A DNA stretch of 64,000 bases from Chrysaora quinquecirrha (lineage: Eukaryota > Cnidaria > Scyphozoa > Semaeostomeae > Pelagiidae). The position numbers and the translations under genes were made by a program. Below the pieces are notes generated by a model. That model ran no database searches. It saw only the letters and a list, made by a program, of their open reading frames with translations, and was not told where the DNA came from. Shown one piece after another: positions 1 to 12,020 of this stretch (its first letter is position 1; each line of letters begins with the position of its first letter). The DNA is taken from positions 4,020,596-4,084,595 of the forward strand of contig JACTAT010000001.1 in assembly GCA_014526335.1 (NCBI GenBank), given 5' to 3'.

Positions 1-396
1 TATCTCTCTAACTGTATCTCTCAGTCATGATTATGATTATGTCATTCTGACAACCCTGCAACCCAGAAACCCAGCCACTGTGTCGGATTCTGTAACTTTC
101 TTTCTCTCTAACTGTATCTCTCAGTCATGATTATGATTATGTCATTCTGGCAACCCTGCAACCCAGAAACCCAACCACTGTGTCGGATTCTATAAGTTTC
201 TATCTCTCTAACTGTATCTCTCAGTCATGATTATGATTATGTCATTCTGGCAACCCGGCAACCCAGAAACCCAGCCACTGTGTCGGATTCTGTAACTTTC
301 TATCTCTCTAACTGTATCTCTCAGTCATGATTATGATTATGTCATTCTGGCAACCCGGCAACCCAGAAACCCAGCCACTGTGTCGGATTCTCTCTA
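1..396. repeat. 100-bp tandem repeat, about 4 copies, open at the left edge
   Basis: Units start at 1, 101, 201 and 301 with a period of exactly 100 bp and only a few substitutions between copies. Each unit has a CT-rich start, a TCATGATTATGATTATG core and an AACCCAGAAACCCA segment. The fourth copy breaks near 390, where it runs into a truncated CTCTCTAACTG restart. The array probably continues outside the window. No coding potential. Confidence 0.95.
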
Positions 397-2026
397 ACTG
401 GATATATTATTCTGGAAGCCCAGAAGGTCTGTATCTGTTTCACGGTTATCTATTGTATTGATTGAGTGTTTCGGTTTTATTCTGTACCTACTATTTGGTC
501 CTTCTGTCTCAGCATCAAGGAGAGGCTGAGTTGGACGAAATTTGTCTTTTGATAGAAATCTATAGACTACTATGTGTATTTATATTTTCGTCCTGATACA
601 TCGAGGAATAGCCGATTACTGGGACTCAAGTAATAAGTCTAACCATCCATTAAAATTTCACTCTTTTTTGTGAACTTCGAACGGTACACTCCTTACCCTG
701 TACAAATCTTTCGTTCTTTTTTCTGCCTACTAGACCCTGTTCGACGCTCTTCTTATTCATAAAATGGTTTCTGAATACAGTAGTCTTACTTTTGTAAATA
801 ACTCTTAATTTCCATGGCCTCTTCATTGCTATTTCCAGTGAGTAGATATAAGTACATTGTAGTTAAAGTGTGCTAGATTTTTTTAGTCTAATTTCTAGTA
901 TTTATTTTCCGTCTCTTGTGCGATTTTCTTTTCAACTTTTCTTCTTCTAACCTCGAGAAACATCACAAATTTGAAGCTCCACCAAGAGAAACAAATTGAA
1001 AAACGCGATACTCGGATACTGAACCAATTCAGGAGTTAATATGGTCAGTTTAATGACAAAAAACTTTAGGGTTATGCAAAGCAGAGGATTTTGAGAACAA
1101 TGTATAGTAAATTCAACTTCGCAAATATTAGGAATAGAATTGATCCAAAAGCTGTCGGATAGTCGGATACAGTGTCATTGATAGAGTATAAAGCCTTGAA
1201 CTCAGTGACATACTGATATAAAGTGGACAGACGCGGACTGGCAGCGATTCTCAAGGGTTGCTATTTCCAGTAAAAGGGGCCTGTCTCTACTATAGCGATT
1301 TTTCTTGTCAGTTGCTTCTAGCGAGCTTCTCTGTAAAAAATCAATTCGAGGCAAGGGCTACTGTTCATGTAAAATACTCTTTTCTTTTCGCTGGCAAAAT
1401 CGTCTCCCTTTATACGTATTTTCGTATTTCTATATTTTCTTGCTTCCATCACATATGCCGATTATCTTTTTATTTTTACTTCTTTCCAATTATCTGCATT
1501 GAGAAACCATTTCTGTTATTTCCAACTGTTTTCATACTGAGCGAAGCCAATCCAAATCTCTTCGAATTCGCATTCCCAAGAAATCAAAGAGATTTGCTCA
1601 AGAAACAACAGAAATAGTTTGTCAAAGACCCTATATAACAAGAAGGCCCAGGTTGCAATCGCAACCTGGCATCCCTGCCAGTCCACCACTGCGGCTAAAT
1701 GTAGCCAAGTAAACAGCAAATATTTGCAAAATCTTTTGCTCAAAAACCCAACTACCTTTATTTGCGCGGAAATTTTAATTGTAAGCATGGTGCCAAGGTG
1801 CATTGCAATGAGCCTCGAGTTGATATTTGGCATACGTCATAACGCTTTACTCGACCACGTTCTAGCGTTGACCTGGTTTTGGGGTTTAGTAAATTTAGCA
1901 TCGTGGAGCAGCCATGTTGAAGCTTGGTCTCAAGAATTTTTGATTCATGATTTTGAGATTTCTGCATCCATGCCATGAATGAAAAAACTCGAGATGTCTA
2001 AAACTCCTCAAATTGTCTTATATTTC
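397..2026. other. Intergenic DNA with no supported gene
   Basis: Short open frames occur on both strands but show no domain, codon bias or splice structure. Around 605-650 lies a fragment (GACTCAAGTAATAAGTC) matching one end of the short inverted-repeat element seen at 39053-39185. A short palindrome with GGTTGC/GCAACC arms sits near 1651-1667. The promoter of MRPS9 presumably lies in the right part, but no core motif stands out. Confidence 0.5.
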
Positions 2027-2161
2027 ATGCGAAGAGATGTTAGCAAACTTTATTTAAGACCGTCTAATGACAGCTTTCAAGCAGCAAGATCAAGATCAAG
2101 AATTGGCCTAAGTATAAGTTTCCAAAATGCTTTTTATGCAACAGAACACTCGTCCCTAAAG
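2027..2161 (+). CDS. MRPS9: Tentative first exon of MRPS9 (mitochondrial leader)
   Basis: An ATG at 2027 opens 45 codons rich in Arg, Ser and aromatic residues and nearly free of acidic residues, ending near an A-F-Y-A-T-E segment. This is the composition of a mitochondrial targeting peptide. The frame runs to a donor at 2161 (AAAG/GTAGGA). Earlier in-frame ATGs exist at 1979 and 1994. Problem: this donor leaves phase 0, while the next recognised exon (2472) needs one leading base, so a small exon between them or an indel must be assumed. Position and leader character support the call; the join is unproven. Confidence 0.45.
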
Positions 2162-2471
2162 GTAGGAATCTGTGCACGCTGCGCACTGAAGGCTATTGTT
2201 TTTTAAACAATAGGGCCATTGTTTTCTATTGTTTTCATCAAAATTGTGCACCAAAGTTCTTTGGTGTGCACAGCAAAGTTTCCACACTGTAAAAATATTC
2301 AGAAAGGTAAGAGAGACACTTATACCAAATTGCTCTATTACCTTCAATTCCCATGAAAAAATTCTCAGAAAAACTGCAAAAGTCCATTTGGTGGAAAGTC
2401 TCTTTAGAAGCATCTTCCAACCCCTTTTGCTCATCTGTAAATAAACTTATCTATTTCTGTTGCATTTTCAG

Positions 2472-5400
2472 CTGCTGATTTAGATGATGATGTTGAAAAC
2501 GTGGACTGGCTTATGGTTACAGAAACAGAAAAATATGAGTTAGGCAAAAGATGGCTGGCAAAAATGATGGGAGAAGATGTTGAAACATTTACTGATGACA
2601 AAATTGCTGTAAGCAGATGAATTTAATCTAAACATTCATAATTTATGTGTTAAAGTCATGCTAATTGCCATTTTAACTCCTTTGAGCCTCTTCTCTCTAT
2701 TGAGCCCCCATTTCTTTATTGAGCCTGCTCTCTCTATTGAGCCCCATCTCTCTATCAAGCCCCATCTCTCTATTGAGTCACCATCTCTCTATTGAGCCCT
2801 CTCTTTCTATTTAGCCCCTCTTTTCTATTTAGCCCCCTTCTCTCCATTAAGCCCCTCTCTTGAGCCCCAATCTCTCTATCAAGCCCACATCTCTCTATTG
2901 AGCCCCCATCTCTCTATTTAGCCCCTCTCTCTATTGAGCTCTCTCTATTACATCCTGCTCTCAGTTAAGTCCCCTATCTGTCAAGGCCCTCTCTAATCAC
3001 CCCCTCTATCTATAAGGTCTGTCTCTCTATTAATCCCTTCTTTTAATCAAGTTTCTCTCTATATTAAACCCCTTTCTCTATTAACCCCATCCCTCTATAT
3101 TTAGCCCACCTCTCTATTGAGCAATTGCTTTTAGGGAAAGATTTGAAATAAGACCCCTATTTTAACCACAGACTTCTATTTCTATAGTAGTACCGTGGTG
3201 CAAAAAATATTTTTCTCTCAGAATAAAATGTCATTTCTTGTCAAGCAGTTGTTGTTGCTGTCTTCTTGATTGTCAAGATATTTTGAAAATTTGTTTAGGA
3301 ATCCTTGCGATACCTTCTACCCAGTCATTTATTTGCCAAGGATGCAAGACCTACGATGAAGGTATGTACTGTCTTCACTTGTTCAGAAGGTGTATAGTAG
3401 TAGTTAGCGAGACTCATTACTTGAGTCCCAGTTATTGCTCATGAAACTGAGGCTTATACTAAGTAGCGATAACTACAACTTATTTAATTGCAAACGAGGC
3501 TGTTGCCTTTCCTATGCTTATGCAGCAATTTGTCTGGGTTGTCAATGGTTGTCTCAAAATATTTTCATCTTTTATTATAGCATCCATTAGAGTTGTTTGG
3601 AAAACGGAAAGGTTGGTAAATGTCCATATAATTATTTCTTTGTTCTATTTTGATGTATTTCTTTTCGTACTTCCCGAGGAAAAAATCAATTCATATTAAA
3701 AGTTTGTTAGAAAATGAATGAATGTTAAATGAATTTTCAGGAACAGTATAAGAAACTTTCAGCTTTGTTGTTTTGATAAATTAAGCCTCCATTCAGACCA
3801 AAGGTTCCTTACAAAAAATGTAACTTGTAACTTATTAATCCTTTGGTCTAATAGTATCTTGCTTACAACTGTGTCCCAAGAACCATGGGTAACGTTACTC
3901 TGTGACATGCCTCTAAAGTTCGTTTGATTCTTCTGTTATTCATGAGTTCGAAGTAAAATCTGCTTCACTACCTCTCGTAAAGCGGCTGCAATCAAAGTCG
4001 TTGCACGTGGAAAGGATTCCCTTACTCAATATATCTACCATTTTCCGGAAGAAACCCCAAATAACTTATTTTCATATCAGGAATACAAATATTTCGATTC
4101 TTTGGTGTTAGAGAAAGTTTTTAGCTTGAATGTTTGACGCTTTGTATCATCCAGTAGTTAAAATTTTCATTCTATCTTTAACTTTGTATACATTTTTCAG
4201 AACTGCAAGTTGACGGTTTAGGACGCCCGTTGGATCCTGGATTTTACACAGGGCAACCAAATTATCACAAGCTAATATATGTAAGTATTAGAACGAATGC
4301 AAATGACCACTACTGTAATTTGTCAGCTGTCCTTGGAATTGTATGATAAGAATTGTATTGAGACTCTGGTTGCTGAATGTTGCTGATGTCTATCAAGACC
4401 TAAAAAAAAAAAAAAAAAAAAATGACAAAATAAATAAAAAAAAAAAATAAATAAATAAATAAAAAAAAATTTATATATAGTTTTGAAAATGGATATGCGA
4501 AAGATTATTTGTATCTTAAAATTCTAGTATTATTGATGTATCCTGTATTTCTTTTTAGTTTCATGTATTTCAAACTTTAATTTGCGGCCTAAACTAGATA
4601 AGCGTTGCTTTTTTTAGGTCGTGTAGAATACGCATTTTTCTAGATTTTTAGATTCCTTGTACTTATATTAGATTTTTGTATTCTACAAATAAAATGATGA
4701 TGATGATGATGACAAAAGTTTTGAATTTGAAGTTTTTCATCCATATGCGTAACTCTCGATTTTTGTTTCAGGATATTTGGGAGAATTTGGAGAAGTTAGA
4801 CAGTTTACCGCCGCCAGTGCAAAATGAAGGAATCGCAGAGTATGTACAGAAAAACACTGCTATGTTCTCTTAGTGTTTCCTGTTCACTGATTGGTTTTCA
4901 AAATGCAAATCAACCTTTCATGTGATTAGTGATCTCTGTATACCGTTTCTCCTCGAGTAATCACCCCGGGCGTTTATTTAAATATCCGTCTTTACAGGAG
5001 CTATTATTTGAAAATTTGTGAATGAATTAACGTTCTGAGGAAAATTAAGTTTTGCATCAACAAGCAAAAAGCTTCTCTTGAGTTGCTGCATCAAGAGCTT
5101 GTACATACACTATTTAATGGGTGCTTATTCAAGTTACGGCGCTTATTGGAGCAAAACTGTTCCCCTAGTATCCAATTGTTCTGCCCTGTTTCTGACGTTT
5201 ATGCTCTGAGATGTACGAAACGATAAAGTTTTCTGTATATTTAAAGATGTTTGCGCCTTTCGTCGTGGTTTTTAAGTTTATTTTTTCTGCTTTTTCAGGC
5301 AATTTTATGCTTCTTTTCAGGAATACTTCATTTTATGAAAAGCCTTTGCTGGTCCGTTGGGTCAAACAGCATGAGATGGAAGAAATATTGGAATGCAAGT

Positions 5401-8400
5401 TATCTGAATCGCAGGTAATTGCCCATCTCTTACTTTATTTTATGCTATTATTATATATCTTATATATTCTACGTGTTCTTTCTCCGACAGTATGAAGAAT
5501 GCAGACGTGGTTTCAGAAGCTTAGCGAGTTCGGCATTCGAGCCAAAGCTACGATAGCGTCACAGCCAGGGTCAAGGTCTCGATTAGTTAACCTACAACTG
5601 AGATCCTGGCGACTTGCACTAAATACACCATTTCACTTCCACCTTCATAAAGACACTCTTCTATTAACTCTAAGACGTGATCTTGAATTCACTCCATATT
5701 AATCTGTTTCTTCTATAGTTTGATCTTTTGATACGAAGACTTACCAGAATCGTAAAGCATCCAAATGGTGAATCAATGCAAGATTTTCTTTCTAAATACC
5801 AAATCAGTGTTAATCAAGGCGAGAAAAGCCATGACGTTGTACCGGTAGGTAGTATTTTGTCACTTGTCTGTCTTAATTGATGCATACACACACACATAAT
5901 TCTATTTATAGTTTTAGTAAATGGCAAACGTCTGGCGTGGGGTCACTCTTGCATATTTGGGTAGGGGTGTATGGACATTGGAGTAAACATACCTATCCTC
6001 AGGTAAAACAAAGGAAAAGGGTCACCCATTCTGTCCCCACATCCCCACTATTCGAAAATTTAAGAGTGTCTCCCCCTGGGGAAAACAAGGATAGATTTTT
6101 TGCACGATTGGTATACTGCAATTGATGGGATTCGAACCTAAGGCTTCATGATCAGAGAGCCAACGACGCTTGAACTGAGCTATAGAGCCCAATGATCTTG
6201 TTACCTCTGTCCATAAAACGCCGAAAATAGTTCAAGGATAATTGATTTTGGTTCTCTCCAAGTCATACATCCCAAGGCTCTCAAAAAATTCTTGCAGATT
6301 GAGCTTCCAAACACTTTCAAAATCAAATCATGAAAGTTTGTGTCAAGGCTAATTTGGGGATGCAGAATTCGAAAAGGGCAATGAAATTTAATTTTTCAGT
6401 TTTTAGTTTGTGGACTATTCATTTGCAAAAAGTCACAATCATCTATAATCAGTTTAAATCATTTTTTTAGATTGATGAAGACGGATATGCAACAGCTATG
6501 GGTGAGTAGGGATTGTTGATGAAATCGAGTTTTAACGGGTTAAGCTCTAAACTGAATTTCTATTAATTTTTTACGAGTTCATCGAAGCTTAAAACTTTGC
6601 CAATTCATAAAGCAAACAAATCAGTCATCAAAACAGTCTTTTGAATGCCAAGGCCAAAACTAACAGGCTTTTGTCATAGGTACCAAATCCAAGACCGGCT
6701 GAAAAGGGACGCCTTTAGGCCCAGACTCGAGGCTAAAAACATCTCTTATATTCTTTAGTATATCTGCACAGAGATGATGTAGCTGAAAGGTCCGTGATTT
6801 CGATCGAGAGTTTGTTGGTTCGAATGTCGTCAGAACCACTTTCCAAAGGCCAAGTCAACTGTCCAGCCAAGTTGGTTTATGAGAATCGGGGGATGATTGT
6901 TCTAGAATATCATGCTGGGGCACAAGGTCCACATAAGGTGTAATGCTGCCAATAACTCAAACCTGCTTTACCATTTAGATATGCTAGCTAGTATATGCCT
7001 CGTGAATAGCATATCGATACAGCCTCTAAGTGAGTCATGGTGCTCTTGAGGAGATGGGTCTTTTTATTCTTAGGCTACAGAAAGGAAGCCACTGCAGAGG
7101 TGAAAGTAAGAGAAGGTTCTGGGAAAATTCTTATTAATACAATGCCATTGACAAAGTATTTTAAGCAGATTCCTCACAGGTAACTATTAGCCTGTTTTCC
7201 TCTTTTTTTTCCCTCCTCCGTAGAGTCTGCACGCAGACTAGTAAATGTAACTATTGATTATATTTTCTAACGTATTTTATTGTGAAGACCACAATATTCG
7301 TAATCAGTATTCACGTTTAATGATTACCTTAATCATCATGGTTCTCGTGAGCATTAGCATAGACCTTTTCCACGAATGGCCACGATTGTGGAAATTTTTT
7401 AAAACTTCGAAATAAAGAGTTTTCGATACCAAATTCTTATTAAGCAGCCAAAATTTGGCTACGTGCAAAGTCTTACTATTTTTAGCGGTTGTATTATTGA
7501 TTTTATGAGCGTTGTTTTCTTTTTTATAAGGGCTTGACCAGTCAGGGCATTCGGGGTGAAGAGTTTCACCCCCAGTCAATTTTCAGGGACAAAGCCCCTA
7601 TAGAATGAGGAAGTTTGCATACCCATAAAATCAAAAGTATCAAAATTGAAACTGATATTGAAACTAGGCGGAGACATCGAAACTTTTCACCTAGACCAAG
7701 TTTTAGAAGTTTTATACGATTTTAGCATCATAGCAACATGTCTTAAAAATTTGAAACATTTCGATCCCGGCAACCTGTTGTCGAAAAGGTCTATTCTTAC
7801 TATCACAGAGACAAGCACATGCAATCATTTACCTGACCTTTATTAGGAAGTAAGCTTCTTTTGATCACTGTCATTATTAATCTATGCCCATCGTTAGTGT
7901 TGATATCATTTCACTACGATTTTCACATCATCTTTACCTTATTATATTATGATGATTATCGTTATTCTTGCAGACAGCAAGTTATTTCACCTTTGATTGT
8001 GATTGGTCAGCTTGATAGATTCGACGTGGATGCTGGGGTCATTGGTGGTGGCTATTCAGGTGAAATTTTTTCAATAATGAAATTTAATCAACAACAGAAG
8101 TACCGTACCAAATAAATCTTAAGCTCTCACAGATATACCATATTTCATTTATTAAGCACCCACCTTCTTTAAAGCTATCCCTTCGCCCAGCTCAATTGTT
8201 CAATGTTGGAATTCAGCCCTCCTCCTTCAACAACTTGTTATCGGTGCTATTTTATGTAGTACACTTATTGTTTTTATAAGCAACCGCTCAATAAGGAACT
8301 AGAGCTGAACTGACCCTAACGTTAAGCAACTTGAGGGCTCAGTTGAATTCTGTAAGCAACTAAGAAGTCAAACAACCAAGCTTATACGCTTTCTTGTTGT

Positions 8401-9366
8401 TAGGAAATTGTTTGTTTTGCATGTTGAAGTTCTTTAGCTAGCGTTTTTCCACTTACTGTCTCCCAAAAGTCGTGTTATAGGCCTAACAGTTGACGATTTT
8501 TGCCCGCAAAGTCAAGGGTGGTTGTTAGGTAAAAAAGGTTAAGCAACTTTTAAGCAACTTTGAGGGCTGAAATGTCTAAAATTTTAAGCAATTTTGAGGG
8601 CTGGACAAAAGTCAAGTTGTTTATTAAAAAAAATTGTATTTTCATCCCTAACAGGTCAAGCTGGAGCAATTCGACTGGGATTAAGTCGTGCTTTATTGAG
8701 TTTTTCAGAAACATTTCATAAACCCTTAGACGAAGGTGAGTGTTTTTATAATTTTTTCAAGCAATCTCAGTAAAGTTTTAATGAGTGTGTAACGGACCGA
8801 CCGCTAGAAACGCCCAGATTTTCCAAACCCACCCATGTCTACCGCTAAATCTGCAAAATTTGTTAACCCATGTATAGAAAAACAATAAATTTTTTTACCC
8901 ATTTATAGCAATATCTAAAATTTGCTGGCCCAATTTATACGCCGCGGACAACCCTAAGTATGGTGAAAAGGCTTTGCGCTAAAAACGAAAAGGCATTTCA
9001 CCGATTTCCACCATTGAATTGACTCTAAATGCAAAAGCTATAGTCAGGTCTTCCACAGCAACCCACATCTTAAAGTATTCTTAGAGTATACTACCCATGT
9101 GTAGAGATTCTTCAAGAAAAACAGACCCATATGTAGGGAAATTGTCGCTGAAAAAGTAACCCATTTGGGCGGCACGTCTAGTATATTGAACAATGGAAGT
9201 ACCCCCCGGGCTAGAAACAGATAGAAGGAATCTTTCGAACGCTATCTTTGCTTTTAAAGAAATCTTTTCTTCTCGGTTTTTAGCTGGTTTTCTGATCAGA
9301 GATTCACGTGTAGTTGAAAGGAAAAAACCAGGCAGAAAGAAGGCCAGGAAGAAGTTTGCATGGTAA
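2472..9366 (+). CDS. MRPS9: Mitochondrial small-subunit ribosomal protein uS9m
   Basis: Component of the mitochondrial ribosome small subunit; in the uS9 family the C-terminal tail reaches the P-site tRNA. Exons: 2472-2608, 3299-3361, 3581-3611, 4201-4280, 4772-4839, 5321-5414, 5719-5844, 6471-6501, 7074-7179, 7974-8059, 8655-8735, 9284-9366; all phases agree and all introns are GT-AG. Recognition: the first exon carries ELGKRWLAKMMGEDVETF, typical of the animal mitochondrial extension. The uS9 fold is seen in VREGSGKILIN (exon 7074), GGGYSGQAGAIRLGLSRALL (7974/8655) and ERKKPGRKKARKKFAW (9284). About 328 residues here plus a possible 45-residue leader, near the 396 of the human protein. Odd: translation stops directly after Trp, without the basic tail. 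Introns hold a SINE (5500-5648) and an inverted-repeat element (7360-7793). Confidence 0.93.
2690..3125. repeat. Degenerate CTCTCTATTGAGCCCC minisatellite
   Basis: About 25 imperfect copies of a 15-18 bp unit (CTCTCTATTGAGCCCC and variants with ATTAAGCCCC or TTTAGCCCC) fill the first MRPS9 intron. Copies vary in length and in a strand-biased C/T composition. No function can be assigned. Confidence 0.9.
4398..4470. repeat. A-rich tract with AAAT microsatellite
   Basis: A poly(A) run of about 20 followed by AAATAAAT repeats inside an MRPS9 intron. It looks like the tail of an old retroposed element. No body of a known family was recognised directly upstream. Confidence 0.7.
5500..5648 (+). mobile_element. 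SINE family A copy in an MRPS9 intron
   Basis: Shares with the copies at 21667 and 49446 the order tRNA-like head (B-box-like GCATTCGAGCC), then AGCGTCACAGCCAGGGTC, TCTCGATTAGTTAACCTAC, GAGATCCTGGCGACTTG and the CACCATTTCAC end. The 5' part is diverged. It lies between two coding exons in the same orientation as the gene. Confidence 0.8.
6120..6191 (-). mobile_element. tRNA-like SINE head (minus strand)
   Basis: On the minus strand the sequence reads TATAGCTCAGTTCAAGCG (A-box-like D arm) followed about 30 nt later by AGGTTCGAATCCCAT (B-box-like T arm). The acceptor stem does not pair well, so this is a tRNA-derived element rather than a tRNA gene. Related copies are at 46200-46270 and 48614-48684, with a fragment near 39995-40030. 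Confidence 0.65.
7360..7793. mobile_element. MITE-like element with TAGACCTTTTC termini
   Basis: Begins TAGACCTTTTCCA and ends TCGAAAAGGTCTA, giving about 12-bp terminal inverted repeats about 430 bp apart inside an MRPS9 intron. The same termini bound sequence at 53648-54094 and appear singly near 54465. No transposase is encoded. Confidence 0.6.
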
Positions 9367-9549
9367 AAATCGCGTAAACATACTAGGGGGGCTACATCAC
9401 ATGACTTAGTGATGGACGGGTTTTTGCTGACTAGCTTTTCAAACACACCCACATATAATGTAGACACAGACCCTATATCATGGGTAATAATAAGCGGAAC
9501 ATGAGAGTAACAGGACTTTCTAGGCTTTATTATTACTTTTAATTGCACT

Positions 9550-9555
9550 AATAAA
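9550..9555 (+). terminator. Possible polyadenylation signal of MRPS9
   Basis: AATAAA about 184 bp after the MRPS9 stop codon. It is the first canonical hexamer in a plausible 3' UTR. Cleavage site not determinable. Confidence 0.4.
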
Positions 9556-10967
9556 ATCAACTTTTATATGGGGTTAAAATCCTACCCAGATTATGAAATT
9601 TTAAGGCTAAATTAGGATTTTGGAAAGCCTCTTGTAAAACAGCTTATTGCTGAATGACGCATATTAAGTGCCCTTCTTGGATAAAAGTACCCTGAATCCA
9701 ATACTATCAAGGCAACCGACCGAGCCAAATATTCTGATATATAATTGTCAATAATGTTGTTTTACTTTATGGAAAAACAAGGACTCACATACTCATTATG
9801 ATCTTATCTTTTATTTCAAGGGTAAGACGATAAAGCCCGTCCAAGTACAGCATCATTCCTTGGTTTGGTCTAACCACTGGTAGAAACCATAATGCATTGA
9901 TCATCAATAAACTGGCGAATTTAAGTCGTGCCACGGTTATTGAACTCTTATACCGTAGTAAAATACCGTGAAATCGTCGAAGAAACTTTGTTTTGTAATT
10001 ATATGTAATGTATTGCCTTTGAAGTAAGATGTGTGTCATGTTGATGGAAAACCGTAATGGTGCCTCTTAAGAGAAAATAGTAATGCCATATCGTTTCAGG
10101 GCCACTTTTAACATAGTAACTAGGGGGGCAAATTCCCCCTAGTCCCTATCATTGCCCACCTAGTTTCATAAAGTTGCCCCCCTAGTACAATGTCCTCTCA
10201 AAAGAAAAGTGCCAGAAAGCCAATCTAGACCAATCTTGAGGTTGCATTTTGAAAACTTTTCTGAGGGAGCATGCCCCCAGACCCCCCTAATTAGGAACAC
10301 CTCTGGAGGGCTGTACGTCATCGGTGCATTTACAGTTAGCCGTAGCATTAGCGTAATTGGTACTGTATAAATTCTCCACTGATGAGATGCCCCCTTGTTA
10401 TTTCTCCAGCTCTGTGCGACTAGTTGTGCATCAATTGACAAAAAGACTATGAGAAGAGTGAACTTGCAAGCGCTGAAGATAAAACAATAGAACAATAAGT
10501 CCTCTAAATTGTTGCCCCTTTGTTTTATACCCTTAAGAGAGGCCCTGTATCGTTTGACATTTTACATAAGATTTGACCTAAAAAGCTATAAAACCTCATT
10601 AACGATAATTTGAGGGCGACTGCCACTTGCCCCCCCTCCGGCTAGGCAACTGTGCTTTTACCCACTTTCGTGATTTCTTATAGAGACAAAATTTGAGTGA
10701 TTTTTTGTCTTTCTTTAAGTGTGTGTGATCTGCGTTTGTGCCTTGCCTTACATAAAACATATTATATCTCGCATTGTCATTTTGTTAGAGCTGTTTTCAA
10801 ATCACACACGAAATCGTAGCTCATTAACTCCTGGCATACTACCCTCGCATGGTAGCCTGAGAAAAAATTGCGGGGAAACGATCCAGCTCTTGCTGTATGT
10901 GATGGGAAAGGTGCAAAAACCTTTTGCAGAACCAGTGGGAATTACTGCAGCGTCGCGGTCTTATTCA

Positions 10968-11338
10968 GTCGGATCGTGGTGTCAAGAGCTTAGCAAGATC
11001 AGGGTTTGAGCCCCCGCCACGGTAGCGTCACAGTCAGGGTCGAAGTTTCGTAAGATTACGCATCCAATCCCAAATAAACCAGCGAATAAGGCAGGATATG
11101 AGACGTTTAGAAGCCCCAGGGCACCTACCGAATCATTGAATTGGGTGGGGTTTGGTGAAATGGTGTTCATGCGACAATCGCTAGGATCTCCGTACTGTAG
11201 TGGATGAACTACGACTTAAAACCCAGCGACTAGGATCTTAAGTGCCATCCGCTAGGAGCTTCAGTTCACTTGTGTATGGGTTGTTTATCTTCTACTGAGA
11301 TCCTAGCCACTGGCACCAAAATACCATTTCACCTCCAT
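10968..11338 (+). mobile_element. SINE family A copy, interrupted
   Basis: The head (TCAGGGTTTGAGCC, then ACGGTAGCGTCACAGTCAGGG) occupies 10968-11055. The characteristic tail (CTGAGATCCTAGCCACTGGC, CACCATTT-like end) resumes at 11293-11338. About 240 bp between them is not part of the family consensus and contains three partial AGGATCT restarts, suggesting nested insertion or local rearrangement. Confidence 0.65.
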
Positions 11339-11365
11339 TCAATGGGTAATCAGTAAGGACCTTGC

Positions 11366-11509
11366 TGGGGCGCCGGAAGCACGGGGGCAGCGGGGGCAAC
11401 TGCCCCCTTGCCCTCTGAAAAATTGCCAAATTCTTTTATTTTCATATTGTTTTGCCCTAAAATTGTTTCCAACTGCCCCCGCCGCCCTGCATTGCTTCCG
11501 GCGCCCTTG
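11366..11509. mobile_element. hAT-like MITE, 144 bp, with 9-bp target duplication
   Basis: Termini TGGGGCGCCGGAAGCA and TGCTTCCGGCGCCCTTG are inverted repeats. The element is flanked by direct GGACCTTGC copies at 11357-11365 and 11510-11518. An 8-9 bp duplication fits hAT-type transposition. GC-rich arms, AT-rich middle, no coding capacity. Confidence 0.7.
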
Positions 11510-12020
11510 GGACCTTGCGCCCCTATAGGTCTCACATCCTGTTACAGGGAAATTTTGGAAAATTGGAAAAGCAATTAATAGACGAACAAATAAAAAAGGC
11601 CAGAATATGTTAATCCTTGACAAAGATCCTTTGAGATCTACAAAGATTGCGAAGGAATATAGCAAAGCTACGAGCATTTCAGTCAGAGGCAGAATAGACT
11701 TACTGCAAGAAAACGTGCACCCGGACCCGGGTGACAAAATTGGAAGACGAAATTGTCGGATGCATTCTATTAGGGTGATTTCTGACTATCTATGGAGGGA
11801 GGAAGACGACGTACACGCTTGAAAGAGATCCCCCATCCCGAGCTCTGGACCCCAACCGCAATCGCACCCCCATTCCAACAAATTACTCTCTTCTATCACG
11901 TCTTGAAGTAGCAGTTGGGTATCTGTAGTTCTGTATTGATTTTCTTAATAAAAGCTATATCGTACCGTCGCGAGCTCATTTCAGTTGTACGTCGCTGGGC
12001 TAGGCAGTTCAACTAGCAAA

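Larger units (their letters stand above)
9367..12020. other. Intergenic, repeat-rich region between MRPS9 and the MAP7-like gene
   Basis: Holds no supported gene. Seen: a polyadenylation hexamer at 9550; a CCCCCCTAGT/ACTAGGGGGG inverted segment (10115-10190); a C-rich GCATGCCCCCAGACCCCCCT end at 10265 with a relative near 14205; a split SINE family A copy (10968-11055 and 11293-11338); and a hAT-like MITE at 11366-11509. Open frames here lack family features. The MAP7-like promoter should lie just upstream of 12021, but no TATA box is evident. Confidence 0.6.

Noticed and set aside
1258..1978. Open frames of 105-119 codons on both strands left of MRPS9
   Set aside because: Low-complexity hydrophobic translations with no domain, overlapping opposite-strand frames, and no splice context.
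9081..9560. 159-codon frame on the minus strand over the last MRPS9 exon
   Set aside because: It is antisense to the well-supported uS9m exon and has no recognisable features.
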